This document shows, in pieces, positions 7,927 through 16,322 of a stretch of 56,933 bases of DNA (position 1 is its first letter; each line of letters opens with the position of its first letter). Origin of the DNA: an uncultured Clostridia bacterium (GTDB lineage: Bacteria; Bacillota; Clostridia; Christensenellales; DTU072); the NCBI GenBank assembly GCA_944363505.1, contig CALVUD010000010.1, forward strand, positions 1-56,933, read 5' to 3'. Below the pieces are notes generated by a model. It saw only the letters and a list, made by a program, of their open reading frames with translations, did not search any database and was not told the DNA's origin. The position numbers and the translations under genes are program-made.

Positions 7927-7942
7927 GCGTTTGAAAAGGCGT

Positions 7943-9496
7943 CTATTCACCGAACTTACGCATGAGTTTCAGCGCCGCTTTTACGCCGTCAACGGCGGAA
8001 GAAGTTATTCCTCCGGCCCAGCCTGCGCCTTCGCCCGCGGGGAATATACCGCCGATACTGCTTTCTCCCGATTCGCCGCGCAGAATCCTGACCGGACACG
8101 AGGAACGCGTTTCCGCGCCGATAAGCGGAGACCCGGGCGCCATGAAACCTTTAAGATTCAGATCGAAAGCCGCGACCGCGTCCTTTAAACCGTCCGCGAC
8201 GAATCGCGGCAGCACCGTGGTCAGATCGCATTCTCCGCCCACGGGCGAAACAGTCGGCGGAAGTTTGTTTTTAACGGGCATACCGATAAAATCGCCCAGA
8301 TACTGTACGGGCGCGCCGTACCTTCCTCCGCCTGCCGCGAAAGCGGCTCTCTCTATGCGGCTTCTGAATTCAAATCCGCCGAAAAGGCTCCCGTTAAAAT
8401 CAGAAGGGGTTACCGAAACAAGTATTGCTGCGTTAGCGTTGCTACCGCTCCGTGCACGGTAAGACATGCCGTTGGTAACGATGGTACCGGGATCGGACGA
8501 GGATACGATCACCTCGCCGCCGGGGCACATGCAAAACGTATAAACGCCTCTGCCCGAAGCGCTTTTCGCGCTGAATTTGTATTCTGCGGGCGGCAGCATC
8601 GCAGCGAATTTTCCGTAGCGCCCTTCATTTATAAAGGATTGCAGATGCTCTATTCTGACTCCGACCGAAAAAGGCTTCGGCTCCATCAGCACGCCTTTTG
8701 CGGCGAGCATTCGGAATGTGTCGAAAGCGCTGTGCCCTATCGCCAGTATTACGGCGTCGACGGCGAGCCTTTCACCCGTCGACAACGCTATCCCGACGAT
8801 TTTCCCGTCTGAAACTTCGATGTCGTCGAGTCTTGAAAAAGTTTTGATTTCCGTACCGCCGGACCTTAACCTTGCGGAAGCGTTCGTAACGACGTCTTTT
8901 AATTTGTCGGTGCCGACGTGCGGGTGCGATTCGTAAAGAATGTCTTTCGGCGCGCCAAGCGACACCAGTTCGCCGAAAACCGCCGGGAAAAATTCGCGCG
9001 AAATACCCGAATTTAACTTGCCGTCCGAAAAAAGCCCCGCTCCGCCCATTCCGTACTGAACGTTGCATTCGGTATTCAGCACGCCTTGGCTTTTCAGCGC
9101 GTTGACCGCCTTTTCTCTCGCCTCGGCGTCGCCGCCCCTTTCTATCAGAACGGGATTTATTCCGCCCGCCTGAAGCGTAAGCGCCGCCATCAGCCCCGCA
9201 GGGCCCGCGCCTATCACGGCTACGCGAAGCGGTTTGTTAAGCTTGTTTTTGACCAGCGCGGCCACTCTGTCCGCGCTTTCGCGGTATTCCGGAAAACGGC
9301 GGTTCGCGCCGACCGCGGAAAGCGCGAGAGAATATACCAGCCTGACGTTTTCCCTGTCGCGCGCGTCGATGCTCTTCCGTAAAATTTTTATTTCGGATAT
9401 CTTTCCCGCGCCTATTCCCGCTTTCCTGGCGGCGGCGAATTTCAATTCGTCCTCGGAGTGTCCGGGCTTCAGTTTTACCGAATCAACTACGAACAT
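7943..9496 (-). CDS. FAD-dependent dehydrogenase (COG2509 family)
   Basis: About 517 residues. A small N-terminal domain (to about 85, with the SIDARDRENVRLVYSL block typical of the family) precedes a Rossmann FAD site, VIGAGPAGLMAALTLQ (about 93-108), then the GMGGAGLFSDGKLN block, a second dinucleotide segment ILAIGHSAFDTF, and the C-terminal SIGGIFPAGEGAGWAGGITSSA FAD motif. Family members are uncharacterised flavoproteins. The ATG at 9496 fits homologues, which start a few residues before the VKL strand. A TTG at 9511 is possible, but its ribosome binding site is poor. The start overlaps the 3' end of the HI0933-type gene, so the two flavoproteins are translationally coupled. Confidence 0.85.
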   Translation of the reverse strand: MFVVDSVKLKPGHSEDELKFAAARKAGIGAGKISEIKILRKSIDARDRENVRLVYSLALSAVGANRRFPEYRESADRVAALVKNKLNKPLRVAVIGAGPAGLMAALTLQAGGINPVLIERGGDAEAREKAVNALKSQGVLNTECNVQYGMGGAGLFSDGKLNSGISREFFPAVFGELVSLGAPKDILYESHPHVGTDKLKDVVTNASARLRSGGTEIKTFSRLDDIEVSDGKIVGIALSTGERLAVDAVILAIGHSAFDTFRMLAAKGVLMEPKPFSVGVRIEHLQSFINEGRYGKFAAMLPPAEYKFSAKSASGRGVYTFCMCPGGEVIVSSSDPGTIVTNGMSYRARSGSNANAAILVSVTPSDFNGSLFGGFEFRSRIERAAFAAGGGRYGAPVQYLGDFIGMPVKNKLPPTVSPVGGECDLTTVLPRFVADGLKDAVAAFDLNLKGFMAPGSPLIGAETRSSCPVRILRGESGESSIGGIFPAGEGAGWAGGITSSAVDGVKAALKLMRKFGE

Positions 9497-10589
9497 GTTC
9501 ACCGACCGCAATTCCCGACGCCGTTGCCCAGGTCAGGTTGTATCCGCCGCATTCGCCGTCGACGTCAAGCACTTCTCCCGCGGCAAAAAAACCGCGGCAA
9601 AGCCTGCTTCCCAGGGTATAGGGATCGAAATCTTTCAGCTCCAATCCTCCCGAAGCCACCTGAGCAAGGCTCATCGAGCCTGGTTTAACGCCCGTAAGAA
9701 CGTATTTTTTCAAAACTCTCGCCATACCGCCAGCGTCATGCGACGCTTGACGCACGTTCAACGCTATCTGTTTGTGAACGACGCCCTCGGGCGGAATCCT
9801 TTCCAAAAGCTCCTCGAGTTCGGCATAAGTGAAATCGGGAGCGAAGTCGAGTTCGACTTCGGCATCGGGATACCCGTCTCTTGCCAAAAACGTGCTGAGT
9901 CCGAACGCCGCCGTGCCCGAGATCCCGTTGTCCTTGAATATTATCTCACCCGAACATTCGGCCATGACTTTCCCGTAGGATATCGCCCTCGCCGTTACGG
10001 GCACCCTTACGCCTTTTAAGCCTTTAAGGTTTCTTTTATCCGTTATCAGGGGTCCTAAAGACGGATATATCGGAGTACACTTGTGTCCGAGTCCTTCTGC
10101 CAAAAAAGCGCTCCCGCGCCCGGTCGTGGCGCCCGATCCCGTTGCAAGAAGGACGTTATCGGCATTGACAGGACCCGCTTTAAATCCTTTTTCCAGTTTG
10201 TCTACCGCATTGTCCGTAAATATCCCGACGCCCAGTTTCTGCGCTTCCGCGCGAAGCGCGTTCAACACGGACGAGGCTTCGAGGGAATACGGAAATATCC
10301 TGCCGTCCGACTCCCTTAACGCTATCCCTACCGAGAGCCAGAATTCTTTCAGTCGCTCTTTGCCGTAACGCTCCAGCACGGGGCGCACGAACTCGGGCGC
10401 GTTGAAGCGCTTCCACGGCTCGGGATCGGAGTTCGACAGATTGCATTTGCCGTTCCCCGTCGCGAGGATTTTTTTCCCGACGCGGTTTTCCGCCTCGAGC
10501 ACCGCGCATTTAAGTTTGCGTCTTGCCGCGGTAACGGCGGCGACCAGTCCGCTCATCCCGCCGCCTATAATCATCAGGTCGTATCTCAT
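9483..10589 (-). CDS. HI0933/YhiN-type NAD(P)/FAD-dependent oxidoreductase
   Basis: 368 residues. The N terminus MIIGGGMSGLVAAVTAAR is the FAD-binding Rossmann motif. It is followed by the family signature VGKKILATGNGKCNLSN (about 37-53), the middle domain with IYPSLGPL, and the C-terminal VASGGL...GLFFAGEVLDVDGECGGYNLTWA-type block (here GFFAAGEVLDVDGECGGYNL). This COG2081 family includes BaiN-like flavoproteins, and most members lack a known reaction. ATG overlaps the stop of the metallophosphoesterase gene (ATGA, 10586-10589). It is part of the operon that starts at 14288. Confidence 0.9.
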   Translation of the reverse strand: MRYDLMIIGGGMSGLVAAVTAARRKLKCAVLEAENRVGKKILATGNGKCNLSNSDPEPWKRFNAPEFVRPVLERYGKERLKEFWLSVGIALRESDGRIFPYSLEASSVLNALRAEAQKLGVGIFTDNAVDKLEKGFKAGPVNADNVLLATGSGATTGRGSAFLAEGLGHKCTPIYPSLGPLITDKRNLKGLKGVRVPVTARAISYGKVMAECSGEIIFKDNGISGTAAFGLSTFLARDGYPDAEVELDFAPDFTYAELEELLERIPPEGVVHKQIALNVRQASHDAGGMARVLKKYVLTGVKPGSMSLAQVASGGLELKDFDPYTLGSRLCRGFFAAGEVLDVDGECGGYNLTWATASGIAVGEHVRS

Positions 10590-11500
10590 ATATCTTTCAA
10601 AAACAGCTGTCTCAATTTAAAGCTTCCGTCCGCGAATATGTCCGTAACGGTACCTCCCGAAAAGTCTGTAAACCCCCTTTTCGCGAATCCGTAAGCCTGT
10701 TTGGGATCGGAATACGAGCGCTGACCGAAAGCAAGGATCACGCCTTTGTACTCAACGGCGAAATCGTTAAGGTGATCGTGTCCGGCGAACACCGCTTTCA
10801 GGTTTCCGACGGAGCGCGCTGCCTCGAAAAATCCGGTATTCACCGCAGGCGAACACACGACGTCGCCCCGTCGTCTCAAACTGCCGTCCGAAGAAATGTT
10901 TTCCCTCAGCGCGCCGTAAACGACTTTGCAGTTGGCGAGCGCCAGATAATACGCTTTCAGGTATTCGTTCAGCGGAATATGCAGATAAACGAAAACGGCT
11001 TTCTTGCCTGCGGCGTTTTCCTTATAAAACGCTATCTGTTCCTCGGTAAGCGCGGCGTAAGGAGATGAAAAACGGGAACGTATCCTTTCGGGAAACGTGG
11101 CGTAATCGCCCGAATCGAGCATCGCCAATGACACGCCTTCGAACGGAGTATCCACAAAAAAATTCCCGTAGCGCCGTCCTATCGGATTCGACTTTACGAC
11201 GGACGCGGGAAGCGATTCGACCAGTTCGATGATCTGTTTTCGGTTCATCGAATTGCATTCGCCGTCGTGATTACCCAAAAGCGCCGCCCATTTGATCCCC
11301 TTTTCCGCGAAAAAGTCGGCGACTCTACGGTAAAAACGGGCGTCCTGCCCGTCCTTACCGAAAAAATTGTCTCCCGTAAAAACCGCAAGATCCGGGTCGG
11401 AGGCGTTCACCAACGCGGCAATCGCTCTGAATCCGTTCTCGTAATCTGCGGGATACAGATGTGTATCCGTTAACTGAAGAACTCTGTAATATTCTTTCAT
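10586..11500 (-). CDS. Calcineurin-like metallophosphoesterase
   Basis: 304 residues from ATG 11500. The metal-binding motifs are all present in order: DTH (LQLTDTHLYP, about 9-18), GDNFF (about 44), GNHDGE (about 75), HIPL (about 160) and GHDHLNDF (about 235). These ligands form the dimetal centre of the superfamily, which hydrolyses phosphate mono- or diesters. No signal peptide is seen, so it is probably cytoplasmic. The start overlaps the PGK stop (ATGA, 11497-11500); an upstream in-frame start inside PGK was rejected because it has no ribosome binding site and the added residues are low-complexity shadow sequence. The substrate is unknown. Confidence 0.85.
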   Translation of the reverse strand: MKEYYRVLQLTDTHLYPADYENGFRAIAALVNASDPDLAVFTGDNFFGKDGQDARFYRRVADFFAEKGIKWAALLGNHDGECNSMNRKQIIELVESLPASVVKSNPIGRRYGNFFVDTPFEGVSLAMLDSGDYATFPERIRSRFSSPYAALTEEQIAFYKENAAGKKAVFVYLHIPLNEYLKAYYLALANCKVVYGALRENISSDGSLRRRGDVVCSPAVNTGFFEAARSVGNLKAVFAGHDHLNDFAVEYKGVILAFGQRSYSDPKQAYGFAKRGFTDFSGGTVTDIFADGSFKLRQLFLKDI

Positions 11501-12735
11501 TTGGCGTTCAGCATCGCCTCTATCAAGGGAAGACGCTTGCCGGAAAGGAACCTGACCATGGCGCCGCCCGCCGTACATACGTAATCGACATCGTTCAGAT
11601 CGACGAAACGCGCCGCGGCGCTGACGGTGTCGCCGCCGCCGATGACCGAATAGCCGTCTGCCGCCGCCACCGCTTTCCACACGCGCGAAGTTCCTTCGGC
11701 AAAAATATCGTTCTCGTATACGCCCGCGGGTCCGTTGACGAATATCGTTCCCGCTTTTTTTATCTCGTCCTCGAAAGCCAGTATGCTCTTTTCTCCGATA
11801 TCCGAAAACATCTTGTCGTCGAGCGGCAATTCGTTTAACCCTACCTCTCTGCGTTTGCCGTTTTCCTCAACTGCGAAATCCGTCGGAAGCACGAATTTGT
11901 CGGCGTAATCCTTTAAAAGTTCGCGCGCCTCGTCCACGAAAACGCTCAGGTCGCGGTCTTTTAACCACTTTTCGTATTTCGCGCCCATCCTGACGCCGCG
12001 TGCAAGCTGCATTACCACTCCCGTAACGCCGGTGGCAAGGATCTTGTCGGCGACTCCGTCTTTCAGGACCTTGCCCATCATGCCGAAAGCGTCCGAGATT
12101 TTTGCTCCGCCTAGGACGAAAACCACGGGTTTGGCTGCGCCGTTGAGCACTTTCCACAGCGCTTCGTATTCCTTGAAAAACAAAGGTCCCGCATACGACG
12201 GCATCAGCTTTTGGAACGCCACCATGCTGGGAGCGTTTCTGTGCGCCGCGCTGAAAGCGTCGTTGACGTATACGTCGAACAGTCCTCCGAGCCTCCTGAC
12301 AAGATACGTCGAAAGCATTTCGTCGGCGGTAAGTTTGACGTCCTTTTCAAACGTCGAGACCTCCTCGGTGAGATACCTGAGGTTTCCTAAAAGCACCGCT
12401 TCGCCCGCTTTCAGATTCCGTACCGCTTCTATCGCCGCGTCCCCCGCGACGTCGTCGAGGTATGCCACCCTGACCCCCGAAAGTTTAGAGAGTATCTCGG
12501 CGTGCTCCCGCATCGAAATGAGGTTTTGGTAATCCAAAGTGTCGCCTTGGTGTGCTATAATCGCGATTTTCGCGCCGCCATCGGCTAAATACTTCAGCGT
12601 GGGAACCGTCTTTTCGAGACGGTTCGTGTTGACTATCCTGCCCTGTTTGTCTATGGGCGAATTGATGTCGGGGCGGAACAAGACCCGCTTGCCCGACACG
12701 TTTACGCCAATTATGCTTTTTATTCCGATTTCCAT
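11497..12735 (-). CDS. pgk: Phosphoglycerate kinase, archaeal-type
   Basis: 412 residues. Phosphoglycerate kinase interconverts 1,3-bisphosphoglycerate plus ADP and 3-phosphoglycerate plus ATP. The N-terminal substrate motif reads RPDINSPID (21-29), and the second reads AHQGD (61-65). Archaeal enzymes carry DINSPID and HQG here, where bacterial enzymes have RVDFNVP and SHLGRP. Further family blocks are GNLRYLTEE, VNDAFSAAHR, FVLGGAKISD, NGPAGVYE and the C-terminal GGGDT and TAGGA loops for nucleotide binding. The start (ATG 12735) overlaps the GAPDH gene by 16 nt. With the archaeal-type GAPDH directly upstream it forms a matched GAPDH-PGK pair. Confidence 0.95.
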   Translation of the reverse strand: MEIGIKSIIGVNVSGKRVLFRPDINSPIDKQGRIVNTNRLEKTVPTLKYLADGGAKIAIIAHQGDTLDYQNLISMREHAEILSKLSGVRVAYLDDVAGDAAIEAVRNLKAGEAVLLGNLRYLTEEVSTFEKDVKLTADEMLSTYLVRRLGGLFDVYVNDAFSAAHRNAPSMVAFQKLMPSYAGPLFFKEYEALWKVLNGAAKPVVFVLGGAKISDAFGMMGKVLKDGVADKILATGVTGVVMQLARGVRMGAKYEKWLKDRDLSVFVDEARELLKDYADKFVLPTDFAVEENGKRREVGLNELPLDDKMFSDIGEKSILAFEDEIKKAGTIFVNGPAGVYENDIFAEGTSRVWKAVAAADGYSVIGGGDTVSAAARFVDLNDVDYVCTAGGAMVRFLSGKRLPLIEAMLNAK

Positions 12736-13754
12736 TTGCCTATACCCAGATATTCGTTGGTCTTGGCGGTTGCCGAAGCGGAATCGGGTTGCATCTTCAT
12801 GACCGCGCGGATACCGTCCATCGTCTCGGGAATGGTAACCGCTTCCTGGGGAATGTTGATCGCGTACATGATGCTGTCGCCCGTTTCGACTATGGAATCG
12901 CGCCAGAGCGCTATCTCGTACATATCGCCCCTGGGATTTCCGAGGTCGCGCGCATAGCGGAACAGCGACGCGTTTCCGAGGAAGCCTTCGTCGATCGATA
13001 CCAGTCTGATCCTGGGATGTTTCTCGAACGCCGCGAGCGCCATTTCCTTGGTGATCTTCTGTTTGCCCGTGGCGACGACCGTGATGATGTGTCCGTGGGT
13101 GATCGGGGTATGTACCAGTATTCCCGTTGCCTCGACGTGCGGCATGATCGTCATAAGATCCACCGCCTGGTGCGAAGGCGCTTTGTCTATCTGTAACGCG
13201 TTGGTAAGTCCCCTGTGATAATCGCCGGGGTCGGCAACGCGGCGGATTATGGTTATCGCCACGCGCTCGATGCCGTAAGCGCGGTCCAGACAGTCCACGC
13301 TGCGGATAAGTCCGGTGGTGTTGCAGCTGGTCAGTTTCAAATAATCCTTCCCCAGACCTTTTTCGTAGTTGGCGTAGCCGTGAAAGAACACGTCCGCGAC
13401 GGAATTTTTCTCGCCGCCCTGGAAAATGGCTTTTGTGCCGTGTTTGACGTACAGTTCTTTATTTTTCGCGCCGACGCCGCCGGGAGAGGAATCCAGTACC
13501 ACGTCGCATTTTTCGATCATGTCCTCAAGCGTGCCCGAAACGGGGATCTTGAGATCCTCGAACGCCTGACGCTTATCCTCGGAAGCAAGATAAAGGTCGT
13601 AAGGCATGCCTTTTTCTTTCAAAGCTCTGACCGCGAGCGTGGGCGAAACGTCCGCAACGCCTACCAGTTCCATGTCCTGTTGACGGAAAACGCCGTCTGC
13701 AAGACGCTGCCCGATAACGCCGTAACCGGCTACACCGACTTTTACTTTTTTCAT
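12720..13754 (-). CDS. gap: Glyceraldehyde-3-phosphate dehydrogenase, archaeal-type (class II, phosphorylating)
   Basis: 344 residues. It would oxidise glyceraldehyde 3-phosphate with phosphate and NAD(P)+ to 1,3-bisphosphoglycerate, or run in reverse for gluconeogenesis. The Rossmann loop GYGVIG lies at 10-15. The catalytic cysteine is Cys144 in SCNTTGL, the position and context found in archaeal class II enzymes and unlike bacterial SCTTN. RRVADPGDYHRG, PSHQAVD and the closing GDSIMYAINIPQEAVTIPE block also follow archaeal GAPDH. AAAGGAGATACT precedes the ATG. It lies 27 nt after the LURP-one gene and overlaps pgk by 16 nt. Confidence 0.95.
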   Translation of the reverse strand: MKKVKVGVAGYGVIGQRLADGVFRQQDMELVGVADVSPTLAVRALKEKGMPYDLYLASEDKRQAFEDLKIPVSGTLEDMIEKCDVVLDSSPGGVGAKNKELYVKHGTKAIFQGGEKNSVADVFFHGYANYEKGLGKDYLKLTSCNTTGLIRSVDCLDRAYGIERVAITIIRRVADPGDYHRGLTNALQIDKAPSHQAVDLMTIMPHVEATGILVHTPITHGHIITVVATGKQKITKEMALAAFEKHPRIRLVSIDEGFLGNASLFRYARDLGNPRGDMYEIALWRDSIVETGDSIMYAINIPQEAVTIPETMDGIRAVMKMQPDSASATAKTNEYLGIGKWKSE

Positions 13755-13781
13755 AGTATCTCCTTTACGATTCTTTCGGAA

Positions 13782-14288
13782 TCAATGTTTTTTGTGATAT
13801 TTGGCGTCCAGGATCACGCACAGCAACAACATAAACGCTTCGTATTTCGAATCGATAACGACGTCGTAGGTGTCCGCCACTTTCAGTACGCGCTTGGAAA
13901 TCGAAGCCACGAGTCTGCCTTCGTCGGAATCGCCTTCGTAAATTTTAAATCCCCACTGTACGAAATTGCCTTTGATGAAATAATTGCCGTACCTTTCGCT
14001 CTCGACGTAAAGTTTGGGTCCGAACATGAAAAACAGTTTCTGTTTTACCGTTGCGACCACGCCGTCCGATTTGTCCTCGCCGCGATAAATATCCACCTTG
14101 CCGCGGATGCTGAAGGGACGGAAACGCGCCATATAAATTTTCTTTCCCGAAAGCGTCTCAAGCCAGAATTTTTTGGGTATGGTGATAAGTTTGGTGTCGC
14201 AATAAAACTGCGGCTCCCCGCCGGGATCCGTAATCGCGAATTTATCTTTCAACGAAAAATATTTCTGTCTGATTCGATATTGTGCCAT
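13782..14288 (-). CDS. LURP-one-related (DUF567, tubby-like) protein
   Basis: 168 residues, starting MAQYRIRQKYFSLKDKFAI with GGAGG before the ATG at 14288. The repeated short strands, the FAITDPGGEPQFYCD start, ARFRPFSIRGKVDIY and the final VIDSKYEAFMLLLCVILDAKYH segment are characteristic of the LURP-one/DUF567 barrel, which folds like tubby. The role in bacteria is unknown. It is the first gene of the GAPDH-PGK operon and follows the promoter at 14318-14346. A more diverged relative sits at 664-1176. Confidence 0.85.
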   Translation of the reverse strand: MAQYRIRQKYFSLKDKFAITDPGGEPQFYCDTKLITIPKKFWLETLSGKKIYMARFRPFSIRGKVDIYRGEDKSDGVVATVKQKLFFMFGPKLYVESERYGNYFIKGNFVQWGFKIYEGDSDEGRLVASISKRVLKVADTYDVVIDSKYEAFMLLLCVILDAKYHKKH

Positions 14289-14317
14289 AAAAAACCTCCG
14301 TTCCGATATATAGTATA

Positions 14318-14346
14318 AGTCTATCACGGTAAACCTAAGCCGTCAA
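14318..14346 (-). promoter_or_regulatory. Promoter of the LURP-GAPDH-PGK operon
   Basis: Minus strand TTGACG (14341-14346), 17-nt spacer, TAGACT (14318-14323). An inverted repeat abuts the -35 box. Confidence 0.65.
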
Positions 14347-14370
14347 GCGTGAATAATATTTAATTCACGC
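14347..14370. repeat. Inverted repeat between the ABC exporter and the glycolytic operon
   Basis: GCGTGAAT (14347-14354) pairs with ATTCACGC (14363-14370) around an 8-nt AT-rich centre. It touches the -35 box of the operon promoter and lies 24 nt after the ABC exporter stop codon. It may be an operator or a weak terminator; there is no T tract. Confidence 0.5.
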
Positions 14371-14394
14371 GCCCGCCCGGACGCACCGTATCGT

Positions 14395-16122
14395 TCAGAT
14401 CTCGCTTTTCGCGCTGAGTTCGGCGTAAATCCCGCCGCGCTCCGTCAACTCGGAATGAGTGCCTTCCTCGACTATGCTGCCGTCCTCTACGACCAATATC
14501 CTGTCGGCCTTAGCCACCGTCGAGAGTCTGTGCGCTATGACGATGACGGTATGCGAGCCGCCCAGCTCCTCGAGCGCTTTCTGAATGTGCCGCTCCGTTC
14601 CCGTATCCACCGACGCCGTCGCTTCGTCCAAAATTATGACGGGAGCTTCCCTGAGGATCGCGCGGGCAATCTGGATGCGCTGTTTTTGTCCGCCCGAAAG
14701 CTTCATGCCCCTTTCGCCCACTGTCGTCCGATAGCCCTCAGGCATAGCCATGATGTCATCGTGTATCTGCGCTTTTGTAGCTGCGGCTACTATTTCGTCC
14801 ATAGAAGCGGTCGGTTTGGCATATGCAATGTTTTCCGCGACGGTACCGGTGAACAGGAACGTGTCCTGTAAAACCGGCGCTATGTTTTCCCTCAGACTTT
14901 TCAGCGTATACGCCCTGACGTCTTCGTCGTCGATCTTCACGCGGCCCGAGGTCGCGTCGTAAAAACGCTGTATCAGTTTGGTTACCGTGGTTTTGCCGGC
15001 TCCCGTTGCGCCCACCAAAGCCACCGTTTCCCCGGGCATCGCGGTAAACGAAACGTGGCTCAGCACCGGTTTTTTGTCGGCATACGCAAACGACACGTCT
15101 TCGAATTCGATCTTGCCCTTACAGTTTTTCAATTCCTTGGCTCCGGGCAGATCCGTTACGGTTTCGGGAGCTTCCAGAACCTCGACTATCCTTTCGCCCG
15201 CGGCGAGCGCCACCTGGGCGTCCTCCATGAGCCTCGCCATTCCCGACATCGGCGTGAACAACAGCGACAGATACAATAAAAACGCCACCACTTCGCTTAC
15301 GTCGACGTTACCTTTATAAGCGAGATACCCGCCAACCGCCACCACCAGTACGGTTCCCAGCGAGGAGACGAACTCTATCAGCGGATGAAATACTCCGCTG
15401 GAGCGGAGCGCTTTCAGGATAGCCACCGTATGGCGGTCGGTGCGTTCTTTCACGTCGGCTTTTTCGCGTTCCTCCTGTCCGAACGACTGTATCTCGCGTA
15501 TACCCTGAATGTTGTCCTGGACTTCGGCGGAAATCGTTCCGATCAGTCTTTGCGCAGCCTTGAAATTGGGGCGCACTTTTTTGGCGTAAAACACGCACGC
15601 CGCGACCACGAAAGGAATTATCGCCGCGCTGACCAGCGCAAGCCTCCAGTTCAACGCGAACAAAATACCCAGAACTCCCGCAAACGTCATTCCGTTGGTC
15701 AGAAACTCGGGGATGACGTGGGCGTAAAGAAGCTCGAGCTTGTCGGCGTCGTTGGTGACTCTCGAAAGCAGTTCTCCCGACTGGCGCGTCTCGAAATAAT
15801 CGAGCGCCGAACGCTGGATCTTGTCGTAGAGTTCGATTCTGGTGCCGTCGGCGAGCCGCCACGCCGCGATGTGAAGCATATATGTGGACAAGAATCTCGA
15901 TATCCACCGCGCAAGGTATATCGCACCCAGCCATACGGCGAGTATCAGAATTTGCCTTAACTGCGCTTCTCCGACCCCGTCGGAAACTATTCCGGTCATC
16001 GCCGAGAGAAGTTTAGGCGCGACGAGAGCCGCCGCCGAAGCCGCGATCACCGCGGCGATCCCGATAAAATAATAGGTCTTAAAGCGCATCGCTTTCTTTG
16101 ACAGTTTCCAAAAGACTTTCAT
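14395..16122 (-). CDS. ABC exporter, fused permease and ATPase (MsbA/LmrA type)
   Basis: 575 residues. The N-terminal half has the six membrane helices of a type IV exporter (about residues 17-300), with DYFETRQSGELLSRVTND marking the first coupling region. The C-terminal half carries Walker A GATGAGKTT (about 366-374), the Q loop with PVLQDTFLF, the signature LSGGQKQR, Walker B VIILDEATA and the H-loop AHRLST. It functions as a homodimer or with a partner half-transporter; no partner gene is adjacent, which favours a homodimer. The substrate is unknown. No ribosome binding site is apparent, and an extended -10 box ends 6 nt before the ATG, so a leaderless mRNA is possible. Confidence 0.9.
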   Translation of the reverse strand: MKVFWKLSKKAMRFKTYYFIGIAAVIAASAAALVAPKLLSAMTGIVSDGVGEAQLRQILILAVWLGAIYLARWISRFLSTYMLHIAAWRLADGTRIELYDKIQRSALDYFETRQSGELLSRVTNDADKLELLYAHVIPEFLTNGMTFAGVLGILFALNWRLALVSAAIIPFVVAACVFYAKKVRPNFKAAQRLIGTISAEVQDNIQGIREIQSFGQEEREKADVKERTDRHTVAILKALRSSGVFHPLIEFVSSLGTVLVVAVGGYLAYKGNVDVSEVVAFLLYLSLLFTPMSGMARLMEDAQVALAAGERIVEVLEAPETVTDLPGAKELKNCKGKIEFEDVSFAYADKKPVLSHVSFTAMPGETVALVGATGAGKTTVTKLIQRFYDATSGRVKIDDEDVRAYTLKSLRENIAPVLQDTFLFTGTVAENIAYAKPTASMDEIVAAATKAQIHDDIMAMPEGYRTTVGERGMKLSGGQKQRIQIARAILREAPVIILDEATASVDTGTERHIQKALEELGGSHTVIVIAHRLSTVAKADRILVVEDGSIVEEGTHSELTERGGIYAELSAKSEI

Positions 16123-16128
16123 ACGCAG

Positions 16129-16157
16129 ATTATCTCACATTCCCGCGCCGAACGCAA
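16129..16157 (-). promoter_or_regulatory. Candidate leaderless promoter of the ABC exporter
   Basis: Minus strand TTGCGT (16152-16157), 17-nt spacer, GATAAT (16129-16134) preceded by TG (extended -10). Only 6 nt (16123-16128) separate the -10 from the ATG, so the transcript would start at or next to the start codon. Confidence 0.5.
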
Positions 16158-16249
16158 CAAATTCGTCCGTCGGAGGTCATCAAGGTTTTCTCCGCGCCCG
16201 CAAAACGTGGATCAGGGGCTTTTAAATTATATTACGCACGCATTAATAA

Positions 16250-16279
16250 TTGACTTGCAAGCGGCGGGTGTGGTATATT
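16250..16279 (+). promoter_or_regulatory. Promoter of the aspS-gatCAB operon
   Basis: TTGACT (16250-16255), 18-nt spacer, TATATT (16274-16279). The leader of about 40 nt has GAGG about 9 nt before the ATG. No T-box is present. Confidence 0.7.
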
Positions 16280-16322
16280 TTTTAGGAATAATCTTATAAC
16301 TTACCCGAACGAGGTTACAGAT

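Noticed and set aside
7837..7942. Vitamin riboswitch in front of the ECF S component
   Set aside because: The leader is only about 55 nt and shows none of the conserved TPP, FMN, cobalamin or folate aptamer cores.
14347..14370. Inverted repeat as a terminator for the ABC exporter
   Set aside because: No T tract follows on the minus strand, and the repeat touches the -35 box of the next promoter, so an operator is as likely.
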